A DNA stretch of 64,000 nucleotides, taken from assembly GCF_009498035.1 (NCBI RefSeq), contig NZ_CP034550.1:3224001-3288000 (forward strand), read 5' to 3'. Shown here piece after piece: positions 1-8,169 of this stretch. The position numbers and the translations under genes are program-made. The notes beneath the pieces were generated by a model. That model searched no databases, was not told where the DNA came from, and saw only the letters and a program-made list of their open reading frames with translations. Position 1 is the stretch's first letter. Each line of letters opens with the position of its first letter. The stretch is from Saccharothrix syringae (GTDB lineage: Bacteria > Actinomycetota > Actinomycetes > Mycobacteriales > Pseudonocardiaceae).

Positions 1-2
1 CG

Positions 3-688
3 ACGGCCTGGCTCGACGACCTGGCACGCGGGGATCGCCGGGCGCTGAGGTGGCTGCGGACGGCGCTGCACACCTACGTCACGGAGGTCGTCGAGCCGCA
101 TCGGCGGACCATCGAGCAGGCTCTCGGTGACGAACGCGCCGATCGCCTGCACACCTACTTGAGGTACGGAGCGGATGGCCTGCTGGCGGGTTCGAGCCAC
201 TGATGCGATGGCGTCCACCGGTGCTCACCGTCGACCGCGAAGTGCACCTGGACGGCCGCGGCCTGCTGGTCGTCCCCTGCTACTTCGGCTCCCACCACCC
301 GGTCGCCTCGACGGACTCGGCGATGCGCCTGGTCCTCGTCTTCCCCGTCCGCCCCGAGTTCCGCTTCGCCGCCCACCACAACACCAGCGGCGACCTGGGT
401 GCCCTGCTGGGCCCCACCAGGGCCGCCATCCTGCGCTCCACGCTGGCCGCCAACACCACGGCAGGGCTGGCGAAGCTCAACGACATCTCACCGGCTACGG
501 TCAGCCACCACACCAGCGTGCTCCGCAACGCCGGCTTGACCACCACGCACCGCCGCGCCAATGCTGCGAGCCACCTCATCACTCCGTTGGGTCTGCGCCT
601 GCTCGACAGGTGCCGCGCAGTACCCGCACGTCCTGCAGGGCGCAGAAGCGGATGGTCGCCGCAGTGCGGTTCGACGGGACGATCATGA
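3..688 (+). pseudogene. ArsR-type winged-helix regulator, 5'-truncated by the window and frameshifted
   Basis: Reading from base 3 gives a helical segment ending in a TGA at 201-203. A second frame, starting near 185, continues with RWRPPVLTVD and a C-terminal winged helix (SPATVSHHTSVLRNAGL). Together they match the layout of actinobacterial ArsR-type regulators of about 330 residues, where a GxxxLLAG..PxxRWRPPVL segment is continuous. Joining the frames gives LLAGFEPLMRWRPPVL, so one base appears lost at about 186-188. The regulator would repress or activate a nearby gene; its target cannot be seen. Either a real pseudogene or a sequencing indel would explain the shift. Confidence 0.6.
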
Positions 689-863
689 GCATCGGATCAC
701 CGGTGCTCCGTTGTTGCGGCCCTGGGGACACCGAAAGTCGGCATTACGGCTCTGACCTGCGAATTCACCGTACAGTCCGGCCTTGGCGATCAAACTGTGC
801 CGGTGCGGGAGTTGTCGCGACCACAGAACTCTTGCTGCCGGTGAGAACTCTGGTCACTTGACG

Positions 864-878
864 CAGGTTCGAATCCTG
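864..878 (+). other. tRNA T-arm-like motif (possible integration-site remnant)
   Basis: The bases CAGGTTCGAATCCTG form a 4-bp stem with a TTCGAAT loop, the consensus of a tRNA T arm. No acceptor, D or anticodon arm can be drawn upstream, so this is not a tRNA gene. Such 3'-end pieces are commonly left as attachment sites where islands integrate into tRNA genes. A strong hairpin follows 16 bases later. No second copy was seen in the window. The motif could also be chance. Confidence 0.3.
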
Positions 879-894
879 ATGTTCTGACGACCAC

Positions 895-930
895 AAGGGT
901 TTTCGCAGGTCAGATACTGCGAAAACCCTT
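895..930. terminator. Perfect 14-bp hairpin, likely bidirectional terminator
   Basis: Arms AAGGGTTTTCGCAG (895-908) and CTGCGAAAACCCTT (917-930) are perfect complements around an 8-base loop and end in T-rich sequence on the + strand. It lies in the otherwise gene-free stretch 689-1136, between the decayed ArsR gene and the convergent membrane protein gene. It would stop transcription from both sides. Confidence 0.65.
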
Positions 931-1136
931 TGGTCTCGGGACGTTCTTCGAGGTCGACCACGCCGCTCAAAGACACCTTGACTCGTCGTTTCATGGATCC
1001 TCTGGCCGGTGTTCGGATCCATCCACCTGGCCAAACACGGGGTTGATCAACGTGAGGACGGTGGAGTGACCCCTGGACCGAGTGCTGGTTCGAGCAAAGC
1101 GGTCGGTTGGTCGAGCCGCAGCCGGAGCTGCAGCGC

Positions 1137-1952
1137 CTACTCACCCTTGGTGAACCGATCGTTGATCCGCGCGGCCAGGTCGCGGGTCAGGCCCGTTGCT
1201 GGCAGGGGGGCGCCGAGGGAGGTGGTGAGTACGTCAAGGTGAGTGTCGACGGTTGCTTCGATCAGTTCGGTGAGCGCGGCAGCTCCGGCACGGGACCGGC
1301 GCCAGCCGACCACGGCCACGGCGAAACCGATGACCGCCGCTGGGTACCAGCTCGGACCCAGCGCCCCGTAGAGCACCCCCCAGCCGGTGAGTGTTGTGGA
1401 CGAGTGGAACCTGATCTCGGCGGTCTGCACCGGCAGTCGGGCCGATTCTGGCACCAGCAGCCACAGTCGCGGCCACAGCGGGCCCAGGCGCAGGCCCTGG
1501 TACTGCGCCGCAACGCGGGTGTCGAGCAGGCGGAACCGCTCGCCGATCCAGGTGGCTCGCTGCGGGCGGTATGCGGGTACCGGGTCCACTCCTGCCTTGG
1601 CGGCGGCTCGGTCGAACCGCCACCCGCGTACCGCGACCACCAGGCGGGCCAGCCAGGCCGCTGGTCCCCGCCACGGCTTCACCCACACCGCCTGCACGAG
1701 CGTACCCAGCGCCTGCGCTGTGAACGCCGCGGCCGCCGCGCCGAGCAGCATGCCGACGGCGGCGACCGCGAGAGGCAGTCGGGGGAACGCCGAGACGATG
1801 TCGTTGCCGACTCGTACGACGTCCAGTGCGTTGTGGTGGCCGAGCCGGATCGCACACACGACCGCGACGACGAACAGCGCGCCAGGCAGGACGAGTGCGG
1901 TGACCCACCGTTCGGCGAGCTTTCCGCCCAGTCCCTGCAGGAACGGGTTCAC
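1137..1952 (-). CDS. Membrane protein of unknown function beside the CRISPR array
   Basis: This is a 271-residue protein starting at ATG 1952. Two hydrophobic segments lie at about residues 16-36 (VTALVLPGALFVVAVVCAI) and 60-85. A basic cytoplasmic-looking middle follows (tryptophan/arginine-rich, about 90-190), with a further hydrophobic hairpin at about 205-240. The C-terminus is amphipathic and charged. The layout suggests an integral membrane protein with a large soluble middle domain. I do not recognise the family. It is transcribed away from the array, whose first repeat begins about 90 bp upstream of its start; no cas motif (HD, RRM-like, DxGD) is visible in it. High GC and ordinary codon use suggest a real gene. 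Confidence 0.65.
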   Translation of the reverse strand: MNPFLQGLGGKLAERWVTALVLPGALFVVAVVCAIRLGHHNALDVVRVGNDIVSAFPRLPLAVAAVGMLLGAAAAAFTAQALGTLVQAVWVKPWRGPAAWLARLVVAVRGWRFDRAAAKAGVDPVPAYRPQRATWIGERFRLLDTRVAAQYQGLRLGPLWPRLWLLVPESARLPVQTAEIRFHSSTTLTGWGVLYGALGPSWYPAAVIGFAVAVVGWRRSRAGAAALTELIEATVDTHLDVLTTSLGAPLPATGLTRDLAARINDRFTKGE

Positions 1953-2041
1953 CGCGGTGAACCCGTGGGCAGCATCGGCGAGTTGTCGAACAGGGCGCAG
2001 ACCGGTGGGTGGCCCTCGTCGTCACGGCGGTCGTGGCGACC

Positions 2042-2877
2042 GCAGACGCTGGCCCTCCGGGGCCAGCGAGGATCGCAACCCGGTCCCACACCGCGTCGCG
2101 GCCGGCGGCCAGCTCGCAGCGCTGGCCCTCCGGGGCCAGCGAGGATCGCAACGCTTCCAACTTGGCGTGGACGCTCGCCGCGGTACTGCAGCGCTGGCCC
2201 TCCGGGGCCAGCGAGGATCGCAACGATGCAGCTTGACAAGCAGTTACACGCAGTTGTATGCGCAGCGCTGGCCCTCCGGGGCCAGCGAGGATCGCAACTT
2301 CCTGCGTGTGCGATAGTAAATCGGGGCGGCGCCGCAGCGCTGGCCCTCCGGGGCCAGCGAGGATCGCAACCCGCGAGACCCGTGGCTTCGGGCCCTCGCC
2401 CGTGCAGCACCGGCCCTCCGGAACCGGTGAGGATCGCAATCCGCGAGACCCGTGGCTTCGGGCCCTCGCCCGTGCAGCACTGGCCCTCCGGGACCGGTGA
2501 GGATCGCAACTGGACCAGCGTCAGCGCCGTCTCGACCTGCGCCATGCAGCACCGGCCCTCCGGGACCGGTGAGGATCGCAACCACCGACCCGGCCGGGCA
2601 CTGGGTGCCCCTGGGGCCGCAGCACCGGCCCTCCGGGACCGGGTGAGGATCGCAACGTGTTGACGCTGGCGACGCCGGAGCGGACACCGACGTGCAGCAC
2701 CGGCCTTCCGGAACCGGTGAGGATCGCAACTACCGGGACGTCGCGCTGTCGGACGACATCGCCGAAGCAGCACCGGCCCTGCGGGACCGGTGAGGATCGC
2801 GCAACCCCGCCTTTCGACGACCGCCATGATGACGGCCAGCGTGGCACCGCCTCTCCTGGACCGGTGGGGATCGGAAG
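2042..2877 (+). CRISPR. CRISPR array, 11 repeats plus one degenerate, no cas genes nearby
   Basis: Repeats of about 37 bp start near 2042, 2116, 2188, 2262, 2334, 2404, 2474, 2546, 2619, 2694 and 2767, with a degenerate one at 2841. All begin GCAGC and end GAGGATCGCAAC (or near). Spacers are 33-37 bp. Repeats 1-5 carry the stem GCTGGCC...GGCCAGC. Repeats 6-11 carry ACCGG...CCGGT, with paired changes that keep the hairpin. Repeats 9 and 11 have small insertions and the last is eroded, so the trailer is probably at the right and transcription left to right, giving an 8-base crRNA handle like ATCGCAAC. The subtype (class 1, I or III) cannot be fixed without cas genes, none of which lies in this window. 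Confidence 0.92.
2371..2473 (+). repeat. Duplicated CRISPR spacer-repeat unit
   Basis: The 33-bp spacer at 2371-2403 is identical to the spacer at 2441-2473, separated by one repeat. The duplication sits exactly where the repeat changes from the GCTGG/CCAGC form to the ACCGG/CCGGT form. This fits unequal recombination between repeats, or fusion of two arrays at a shared spacer. Confidence 0.9.
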
Positions 2878-3408
2878 GTCAGGGGCGGTGTGGTGCTCGT
2901 CGAAGAACTTTTGAGGAGGACCTGTCTGTTGGTCACTTTGTGGTGCAGCACCGATATCGGGGCCGGTGCTGCTCGTGGTGGTCGGGTTGTGGGCGAGGTA
3001 TTGCGTACCGGGTGTGGTGTACGTCGTGGGAGCACTGCTGTGGGAGCAGTTTGGGAGCCACTGGCGGCATCCAATGGCGCTGGACTGCTCCAAACTGCGT
3101 TCAACTGCACCCATGGCATGTGGTGGAGTCTTGTTTCCGCAGGTCAGAGTAGTTGTTGATCTACGTTGACGCAGTAGGGCTCTTCCGAACGTTCTCCAAC
3201 TGCGCTCAATGGCACGAAACCGCAGGTAGCGGCGGTAAACGGCGCTGCTGACGGCTGGTGGAACGTGGTGACCGCATACGTAGCTTGGGTGCAGGCGAGG
3301 TGGTCACCACAGGCAGTGCTCGGTTGTCGAGGCTTCGCTAGCTGCGGAATAACTGAGGAAAAAGTCTTCGATCGCTTCTTTTCGCGGTAGGCATGCTGCT
3401 CAATTTTC
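2878..3408. other. Gene-free stretch with inverted repeats downstream of the CRISPR array
   Basis: No convincing coding frame is present. At 2944-2971 a palindrome GCAGCACCG...CGGTGCTGC resembles an eroded CRISPR repeat. At 3046-3058 and 3087-3098 the arms GCAGTTTGGGAGC and GCTCCAAACTGC form an imperfect hairpin. The motif CTCCAAACTGCG returns in similar form near 3195 (CTCCAACTGCG). It could hold a small RNA or an old leader; nothing decides this. Confidence 0.4.
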
Positions 3409-4224
3409 CTAGCTTATGGTGCGGTGTTCGGCGTTTGTGGGTTCATCTGTATCGCTCGGGTTGGAGTTGGTGTGGGTGCTGAGTGATGGTGTGCGTCGGC
3501 GGATGTAGACGACGGGGGGTTTGGTTTGGTCTGGTTGGCGGCGGTCGACGTCGAAGTGGGTGGTGGCTTCGACGAGGTTGGCGAGTTTGGTGTGGCCGTG
3601 GGTGCGGGGGTCGAAGTCGGGGTGTTGGGTGGTGATGATGTGGCCGACGCGGGCCAGGGGTGCCCAGCCGTCCTCGTCGGAGATGGCGTCGACTGCTTGG
3701 TTGAGCAGTGTGTGCAGGGTGGTGTCGTGCTGGGGTGACGGCGCGGTCGGCGTTGCGGTGGGGAGAGCCGGCCCTTCGGGGGTGGTGTCGGTGGTGAGGT
3801 TGTCGAGGTGGATGAACTTGTCGCAGGCGGCGACGAAGGGGGCGGGTGTGCGGCGTTCGCCGAAGCCGTAGACGGTCAGTCCTGATTCTCGTAGGCGGGC
3901 GGCGAGGCGGGTGAAGTCGCTGTCGCTGGAGACCACGCAGAAGCCGTCGAGGCGGTCGGTGTAGAGCAGGTCCATGGCATCGATGATCATGGCGGCGTCG
4001 GTGGCGTTCTTGCCGGCGGTGTAGGCGAACTGCTGCACCGGCTGGATCGACCGGGCCAGCAGCTGCTCCTTCCATCCTTTGAGGTTGGGGCCGGTCCAGT
4101 CGCCGTAGGCGCGCTTGACGTGCGCGGTGCCGTACTTGGCGACCTCGGCCAGTAGCGCCTGTGCCACGCCGGGGCGGGTGTTGTCCGCGTCGATCAACAC
4201 CGCCAGCTTCGCGTTAGCGGTCAT
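3409..4224 (-). CDS. NYN-domain (LabA-like) ribonuclease with C-terminal LOTUS/OST-HTH domain
   Basis: This 271-residue protein starts at ATG 4224. The N-terminus (about 1-150) is an NYN domain of the PIN-like nuclease fold. Acidic residues sit where the metal centre is expected: D12 and D14 in VLIDADN, D76 and D82 in KNATDAAMIIDAMD, and D101/D103 in SSDSDF. After a proline/threonine-rich linker, residues about 180-255 look like an OST-HTH/LOTUS RNA-binding domain (LLNQAVDAISDEDGW..L..VG..I). This architecture is known in bacteria and is thought to cut or bind RNA. It is divergent from the Gabija-type operon, 293 bp apart, which suggests membership of the defence island; a direct functional link is inference. 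Confidence 0.85.
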   Translation of the reverse strand: MTANAKLAVLIDADNTRPGVAQALLAEVAKYGTAHVKRAYGDWTGPNLKGWKEQLLARSIQPVQQFAYTAGKNATDAAMIIDAMDLLYTDRLDGFCVVSSDSDFTRLAARLRESGLTVYGFGERRTPAPFVAACDKFIHLDNLTTDTTPEGPALPTATPTAPSPQHDTTLHTLLNQAVDAISDEDGWAPLARVGHIITTQHPDFDPRTHGHTKLANLVEATTHFDVDRRQPDQTKPPVVYIRRRTPSLSTHTNSNPSDTDEPTNAEHRTIS

Positions 4225-4327
4225 GCTGGACGCGGTGAGAAAGTGTCGCCCTCGGCGACTGTGGTGTGGATGCTCATCGGTCCTTCCGCGGCCATGTCAG
4301 CTGTGAATCATGTGGAACAACCTGGCA

Positions 4328-4359
4328 ATCATAACGCTGATGAGCGAGCGTTGTGTCAA
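4328..4359 (-). promoter_or_regulatory. Possible sigma-70-like promoter for the NYN gene
   Basis: On the minus strand TTGACA (4354-4359) and TATGAT (4328-4333) face the NYN gene about 105 bp ahead of its start. The hexamers are close to consensus, but the 20-base spacer is longer than the usual 17-18, so the match is tentative. Confidence 0.35.
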
Positions 4360-4517
4360 TGGTTGGAAAACTGACTGGTCAGCACCCGTGTCGCGGAAGG
4401 TAGTCGAGTGGTACTGATTGTTTGGTGAGTGGCTGCATCCGGCGGTGTGTCGTGCTTGGTGCCGCCGGGCGGGTCTGGTTTGATGACGCGTCAGACGGAG
4501 GGAGTCGATCCGCATAA

Positions 4518-6272
4518 TTGCGGTTCGCCGTGACGTCCCCACTACATACGCGGAGCGAGTCGTTGCGCATTGATCATGTCCGGGTCAAGAACTTCCGGAA
4601 TCTCGCTGATGTCGATCTTGTGATTCAGCCTGGTGCAGTCATCGTCGGCGAGAATCGCGCCGGCAAGAGCAACCTGCTTCATGCCGTGCGGTTGGTGCTG
4701 GACCCGACACTGTCGGGCTCGGATCGCCACCTCAGGCGCGAGGACTTCTGGGACGGGCTGTCCGACGGCGCGGACGACTGGGACCCGATGGCCGCTCGCG
4801 AGGTCATCGAGATCTCCGTGGACCTGGTCGACTTCGATCACGAGATCGCGGTGCTGACGGCGTTGAGCGACGCGCTGGTGCAGCAGCAACCCATGAGGGC
4901 CCGTCTGACCTACCGGTTCGCGCCCGTCGACACCGGGACGGACGAAGCGGACGGGAAGGTGAAGTACCGCGCGATCGTCTTCGGCGGCGACAACGACGAC
5001 CTCCAGTTGGCCAGTGACCTACGCGGCTATCTCTACCTGGTGTTCCTGCACGCCCTGCGTGACGTCGAGACCGACCTCAACAGTTGGCGCCGGTCCCCAC
5101 TGCGCGTACTACTGGAAGCAGCGGCCGACACTGTCAGCGAGGACGACCTCGGTGTCGTGCGTGAAGCCATGAAGGAGGCCAACGACAAGGTCAACCAGTT
5201 GGAGGAGGTCAAGCAGGTCGGCAGCAGCATCAGCGAGCGCATCACCGACATCGTCGGCGTCAACCAGGCACTCCAGACCGAACTCGCCGTCGCCCCGGAC
5301 GACCCACTACGTCTGATCCGCAACATGCGGCTGTTCGTCGACGGCACGGCCCACCGACACCTGAGCACCACCAGCGTCGGAACCCTCAACGTGCTGTACT
5401 TCGCGCTGCTGGAACTCGGCATGGAACAGCGCCTGCGCGATTTGGACATCGCGCACGTGGTGATGGCCGTCGAAGAGCCCGAAGCACACTTACACCCCCA
5501 CATGCAGCGCCTGCTCTTCCGACGGTTACTCACCGACGACCGCACCGCCCGATCGGTACTGGTCACCACCCAGTCCCCGCACATCGCCAGCGTCGCCTCA
5601 CCACGTAGCCTGGTGGTGTTGCGCAACGTCGACGGACGTACCGAGGCAGCCGCCGCCCACACCGCCGAGCTCGGCGATGCCGAGTGGGACGACATCTCCC
5701 GCTACCTCGACGCCACACGCGCCGAACTGGTCTTCGCGCGCCGCGTCCTGCTCGTGGAGGGATACGCCGAACAGGTCCTGGTGCCACAGCTCGCCGAAGC
5801 CGCCGGGATGGACCTGGACAAGCTGGGCATCACGATCTGCGCCATCCACGGTACGCACTTCAAGACCTACGTGCGCTTCTGCCAGGCGCTGGGCATCCCA
5901 TGGGCGGTCATCACCGACGGTGACGCCGAGGACGCCGGGATCACACGCGCCCAACGACTCGTCACCGCCCTGGGGGAGTCGGGTGCCCCAGAGACACACG
6001 GCATCTTCGTCGGCACCACGACGTTCGAGTACGACCTGCTCGCCGCTCATCCGACAAACCGTGAACCCTGCTTCGCTGTCCTGCGTGCACTGGGCACCCG
6101 CAACACCGGGGCCGCGATCGACGCCTGGGGGGCGACCCCGCCCACGCAGGACTCGTTCATCGACATGATCGACAAAGTGGGGGGTAAGGGACGCTACGCC
6201 CACCGCCTGTCACAGCACAGGCTGCACGCGCCGGATTACGTGCTGCGCGCGCTGTCCTACCTGGCACAGTGA
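4518..6272 (+). CDS. gajA: Gabija GajA-type OLD-family ATPase/TOPRIM endonuclease
   Basis: The protein has up to 584 residues, close to known GajA proteins. The N-terminal ABC/AAA ATPase half has Walker A GENRAGKS (44-51), the Walker B region AVEEPEAHLHPHMQ (about 318-331) and the TTQSPH switch. The C-terminal TOPRIM domain has its catalytic glutamate in LLVEGYAEQ (about 411-419) and acidic residues in TDGDAED (about 466-472). Class 2 OLD nucleases encoded beside a UvrD-like helicase form Gabija, where nucleotide depletion by phage replication activates DNA nicking. The start is uncertain: TTG 4518, GTG 4530, or TTG 4563, which places LRIDHVRVKNFRN at the N-terminus as in relatives. It overlaps the helicase gene by 1-4 bp, so the two are co-translated. 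Confidence 0.88.
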   Translation: MRFAVTSPLHTRSESLRIDHVRVKNFRNLADVDLVIQPGAVIVGENRAGKSNLLHAVRLVLDPTLSGSDRHLRREDFWDGLSDGADDWDPMAAREVIEISVDLVDFDHEIAVLTALSDALVQQQPMRARLTYRFAPVDTGTDEADGKVKYRAIVFGGDNDDLQLASDLRGYLYLVFLHALRDVETDLNSWRRSPLRVLLEAAADTVSEDDLGVVREAMKEANDKVNQLEEVKQVGSSISERITDIVGVNQALQTELAVAPDDPLRLIRNMRLFVDGTAHRHLSTTSVGTLNVLYFALLELGMEQRLRDLDIAHVVMAVEEPEAHLHPHMQRLLFRRLLTDDRTARSVLVTTQSPHIASVASPRSLVVLRNVDGRTEAAAAHTAELGDAEWDDISRYLDATRAELVFARRVLLVEGYAEQVLVPQLAEAAGMDLDKLGITICAIHGTHFKTYVRFCQALGIPWAVITDGDAEDAGITRAQRLVTALGESGAPETHGIFVGTTTFEYDLLAAHPTNREPCFAVLRALGTRNTGAAIDAWGATPPTQDSFIDMIDKVGGKGRYAHRLSQHRLHAPDYVLRALSYLAQ

Positions 6273-8032
6273 TGGGCACGCTGACGCGGTCGATCCGCGA
6301 ACTGCGCGAGAATCCCCAACAGTGGCAGGCATTCCAGCAGCAGGGGCACTGCGTGGTGCTCGCGCCACCCGGCAGCGGCAAAACCAAGCTGCTCACCACA
6401 CGCCTCGCCTACGACCTGTTCAACAAAATCCCACCACCACACGGCGCGGCCTGCATCACGCTGACCAACGCCGCCGCGGCCGAACTGCGACGACGCCTCG
6501 ACGGGCTCGGCGTGCCCAACCGCTCCACGCTGGTCGTCGGCACGGTCCACAGCTTCGCCCTGCGTCGCGTCATCGCCCCCTTCGCCGCCCTCACCGACCG
6601 CCCCGAACTGGCCCACGCCTCCATCGCCGGCGACCGGCAACAGACCGCGGCCTACGCCCAGGCCATCGACACGGTCTTCGGCGGACGAGAAGACCAACGC
6701 AACATCCGGTCCACCATCGAATTCCACCGCCGCCGACTCTCCCCCGAAGAGGCGTGGCTCCGCAGCGGCGAAGGAATCCTAGAAGCAGGACGCCTCTACG
6801 GGTCCCTCCTGCGCGAGCAAGGTCTCATCGACTTCGACGACGTGGTACGCATCGCCGTGGAACTCGTCGAAGACCATGAGGTTGTACGCCGGGTGCTCGC
6901 CGCCCGCTACCCCTACCTCTACGTCGACGAGTACCAGGACCTCGCGCCGGGACTCGACCGGCTTGTCCGTGCTCTGTGCTTTGACGACACCCACGAGGCC
7001 CAGCTGTTCGCAGTGGGGGACCCCGAACAAGCGGTCTTCGGCTGGACCGGCAGCCGACCGGAACTCCTGACCGAACTGGCCGCCCTGCCAGGGGTGCACC
7101 CCGTCCACCTCGAACACAACTACCGTTGCGGCGCCGAGATCATCCGCATCGCCAACCTCATCCAACGCGGCGAGCGAGAGGTGATCCCCAGCCGCGAGGG
7201 CGGAGAAGTGTCAGCGACCCGCTGCCCAGGCGGATTCGCCGACCAATGCCGCCGCGCCGTCACAACGGTCAGGACAGCGATCGGCCGAGGTGTGCCACTG
7301 CACGAGATCGTGGTCATCTGCCCACACAACAGCCAGTGCCGTGACGTCACCGACGCCCTCCGCAACGCCGGGGTGCCCGCCTTCGTCCGCGGCAGCGAGT
7401 ACCGGCTGACACAAGCCACGTCGTTCGTCGAGGCATGCGCGGCATGGGCGGCTCTCGGTCGCGAGCTGAGCAACTACCGCCTCGGCGCCATCCACCAGCG
7501 ATGGCGTCAACTGCTCGGCCTGTCCTGGACCCGCGAGAAGGACGTCGCACTGACCGAACTGCTGCTCGACTACGAGTACAAGACGCACGATGGCGCCCAT
7601 CAACTCCTGGCGGACCTGCTTGACTTGGGGCTCGCCCAAGGGCTGTCCCGACCGTCACAATCTGACGAGGCGGCCGAGGTCGGCAAGATGCGTCAGGAGC
7701 TCATATCCGGGGCTCTCAAAGACCTGACGATCACCGGACTGGCCGAACGAGCGAGGAAAGTCGACCGGGTCGAGGTCACCACCATGACCTCCAGCAAAGG
7801 GCTCGAGTTCGACGTGGTGCTCATCCTGGGAGCAGATGAAAAGCGGATGCCCGACTTCAGGTCGTTCAACGCCCCAACGCAACTCAATGAAGACCGACGC
7901 AAGTTCTACGTATCGGTCACACGAGCGAGAGACGAGGTGCGGATCTTCTACTCAGGATTTGTGGAATGGGCAAGTGGGCGTCCCGATCCCGCCGGGCCGA
8001 GTCGATTTCTCCGGGAAATCGGCCTTGTTTAG
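6269..8032 (+). CDS. gajB: Gabija GajB-type UvrD/Rep-like helicase
   Basis: This superfamily 1A helicase of 586-587 residues starts at GTG 6269 or ATG 6272, overlapping the GajA stop. Motifs in order: Walker A APPGSGKT (about 32-39), motif II DEYQD (about 220-224), motif III GDPEQAVFGWTGS (about 250), motif IV LEHNYRCGAEII (about 287), motif V TSSKGLEFDVV (about 508) and motif VI YVSVTRARDE (about 547). All catalytic motifs are present. It is about 90 residues longer than the Bacillus GajB I know of. In Gabija, GajB binds the GajA tetramer and senses or unwinds DNA ends. Its gene directly follows gajA and no promoter lies between them. Confidence 0.88.
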   Translation: MMGTLTRSIRELRENPQQWQAFQQQGHCVVLAPPGSGKTKLLTTRLAYDLFNKIPPPHGAACITLTNAAAAELRRRLDGLGVPNRSTLVVGTVHSFALRRVIAPFAALTDRPELAHASIAGDRQQTAAYAQAIDTVFGGREDQRNIRSTIEFHRRRLSPEEAWLRSGEGILEAGRLYGSLLREQGLIDFDDVVRIAVELVEDHEVVRRVLAARYPYLYVDEYQDLAPGLDRLVRALCFDDTHEAQLFAVGDPEQAVFGWTGSRPELLTELAALPGVHPVHLEHNYRCGAEIIRIANLIQRGEREVIPSREGGEVSATRCPGGFADQCRRAVTTVRTAIGRGVPLHEIVVICPHNSQCRDVTDALRNAGVPAFVRGSEYRLTQATSFVEACAAWAALGRELSNYRLGAIHQRWRQLLGLSWTREKDVALTELLLDYEYKTHDGAHQLLADLLDLGLAQGLSRPSQSDEAAEVGKMRQELISGALKDLTITGLAERARKVDRVEVTTMTSSKGLEFDVVLILGADEKRMPDFRSFNAPTQLNEDRRKFYVSVTRARDEVRIFYSGFVEWASGRPDPAGPSRFLREIGLV

Positions 8033-8169
8033 AGTCTATCTGGCCGCATGGCCAGGACATGCCCCTCAGACTGCGCTTCTCGATCCGAGAACAATCGTAG
8101 GCATCGAAGTGGCTGCTAGGGTATCCACGTGTTGCGTGCAGGTAGACGGTCTCCTTGGCGGAGGTGGCA

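Noticed and set aside
810..890. Complete tRNA gene
   Set aside because: Only a T-arm-like stretch is present; no acceptor or anticodon stem can be formed.
1107..2663. Long open frame of 518 codons running through the CRISPR array
   Set aside because: It crosses the repeats and is antisense to the membrane protein; low-complexity repeat translation shows it is a GC shadow.
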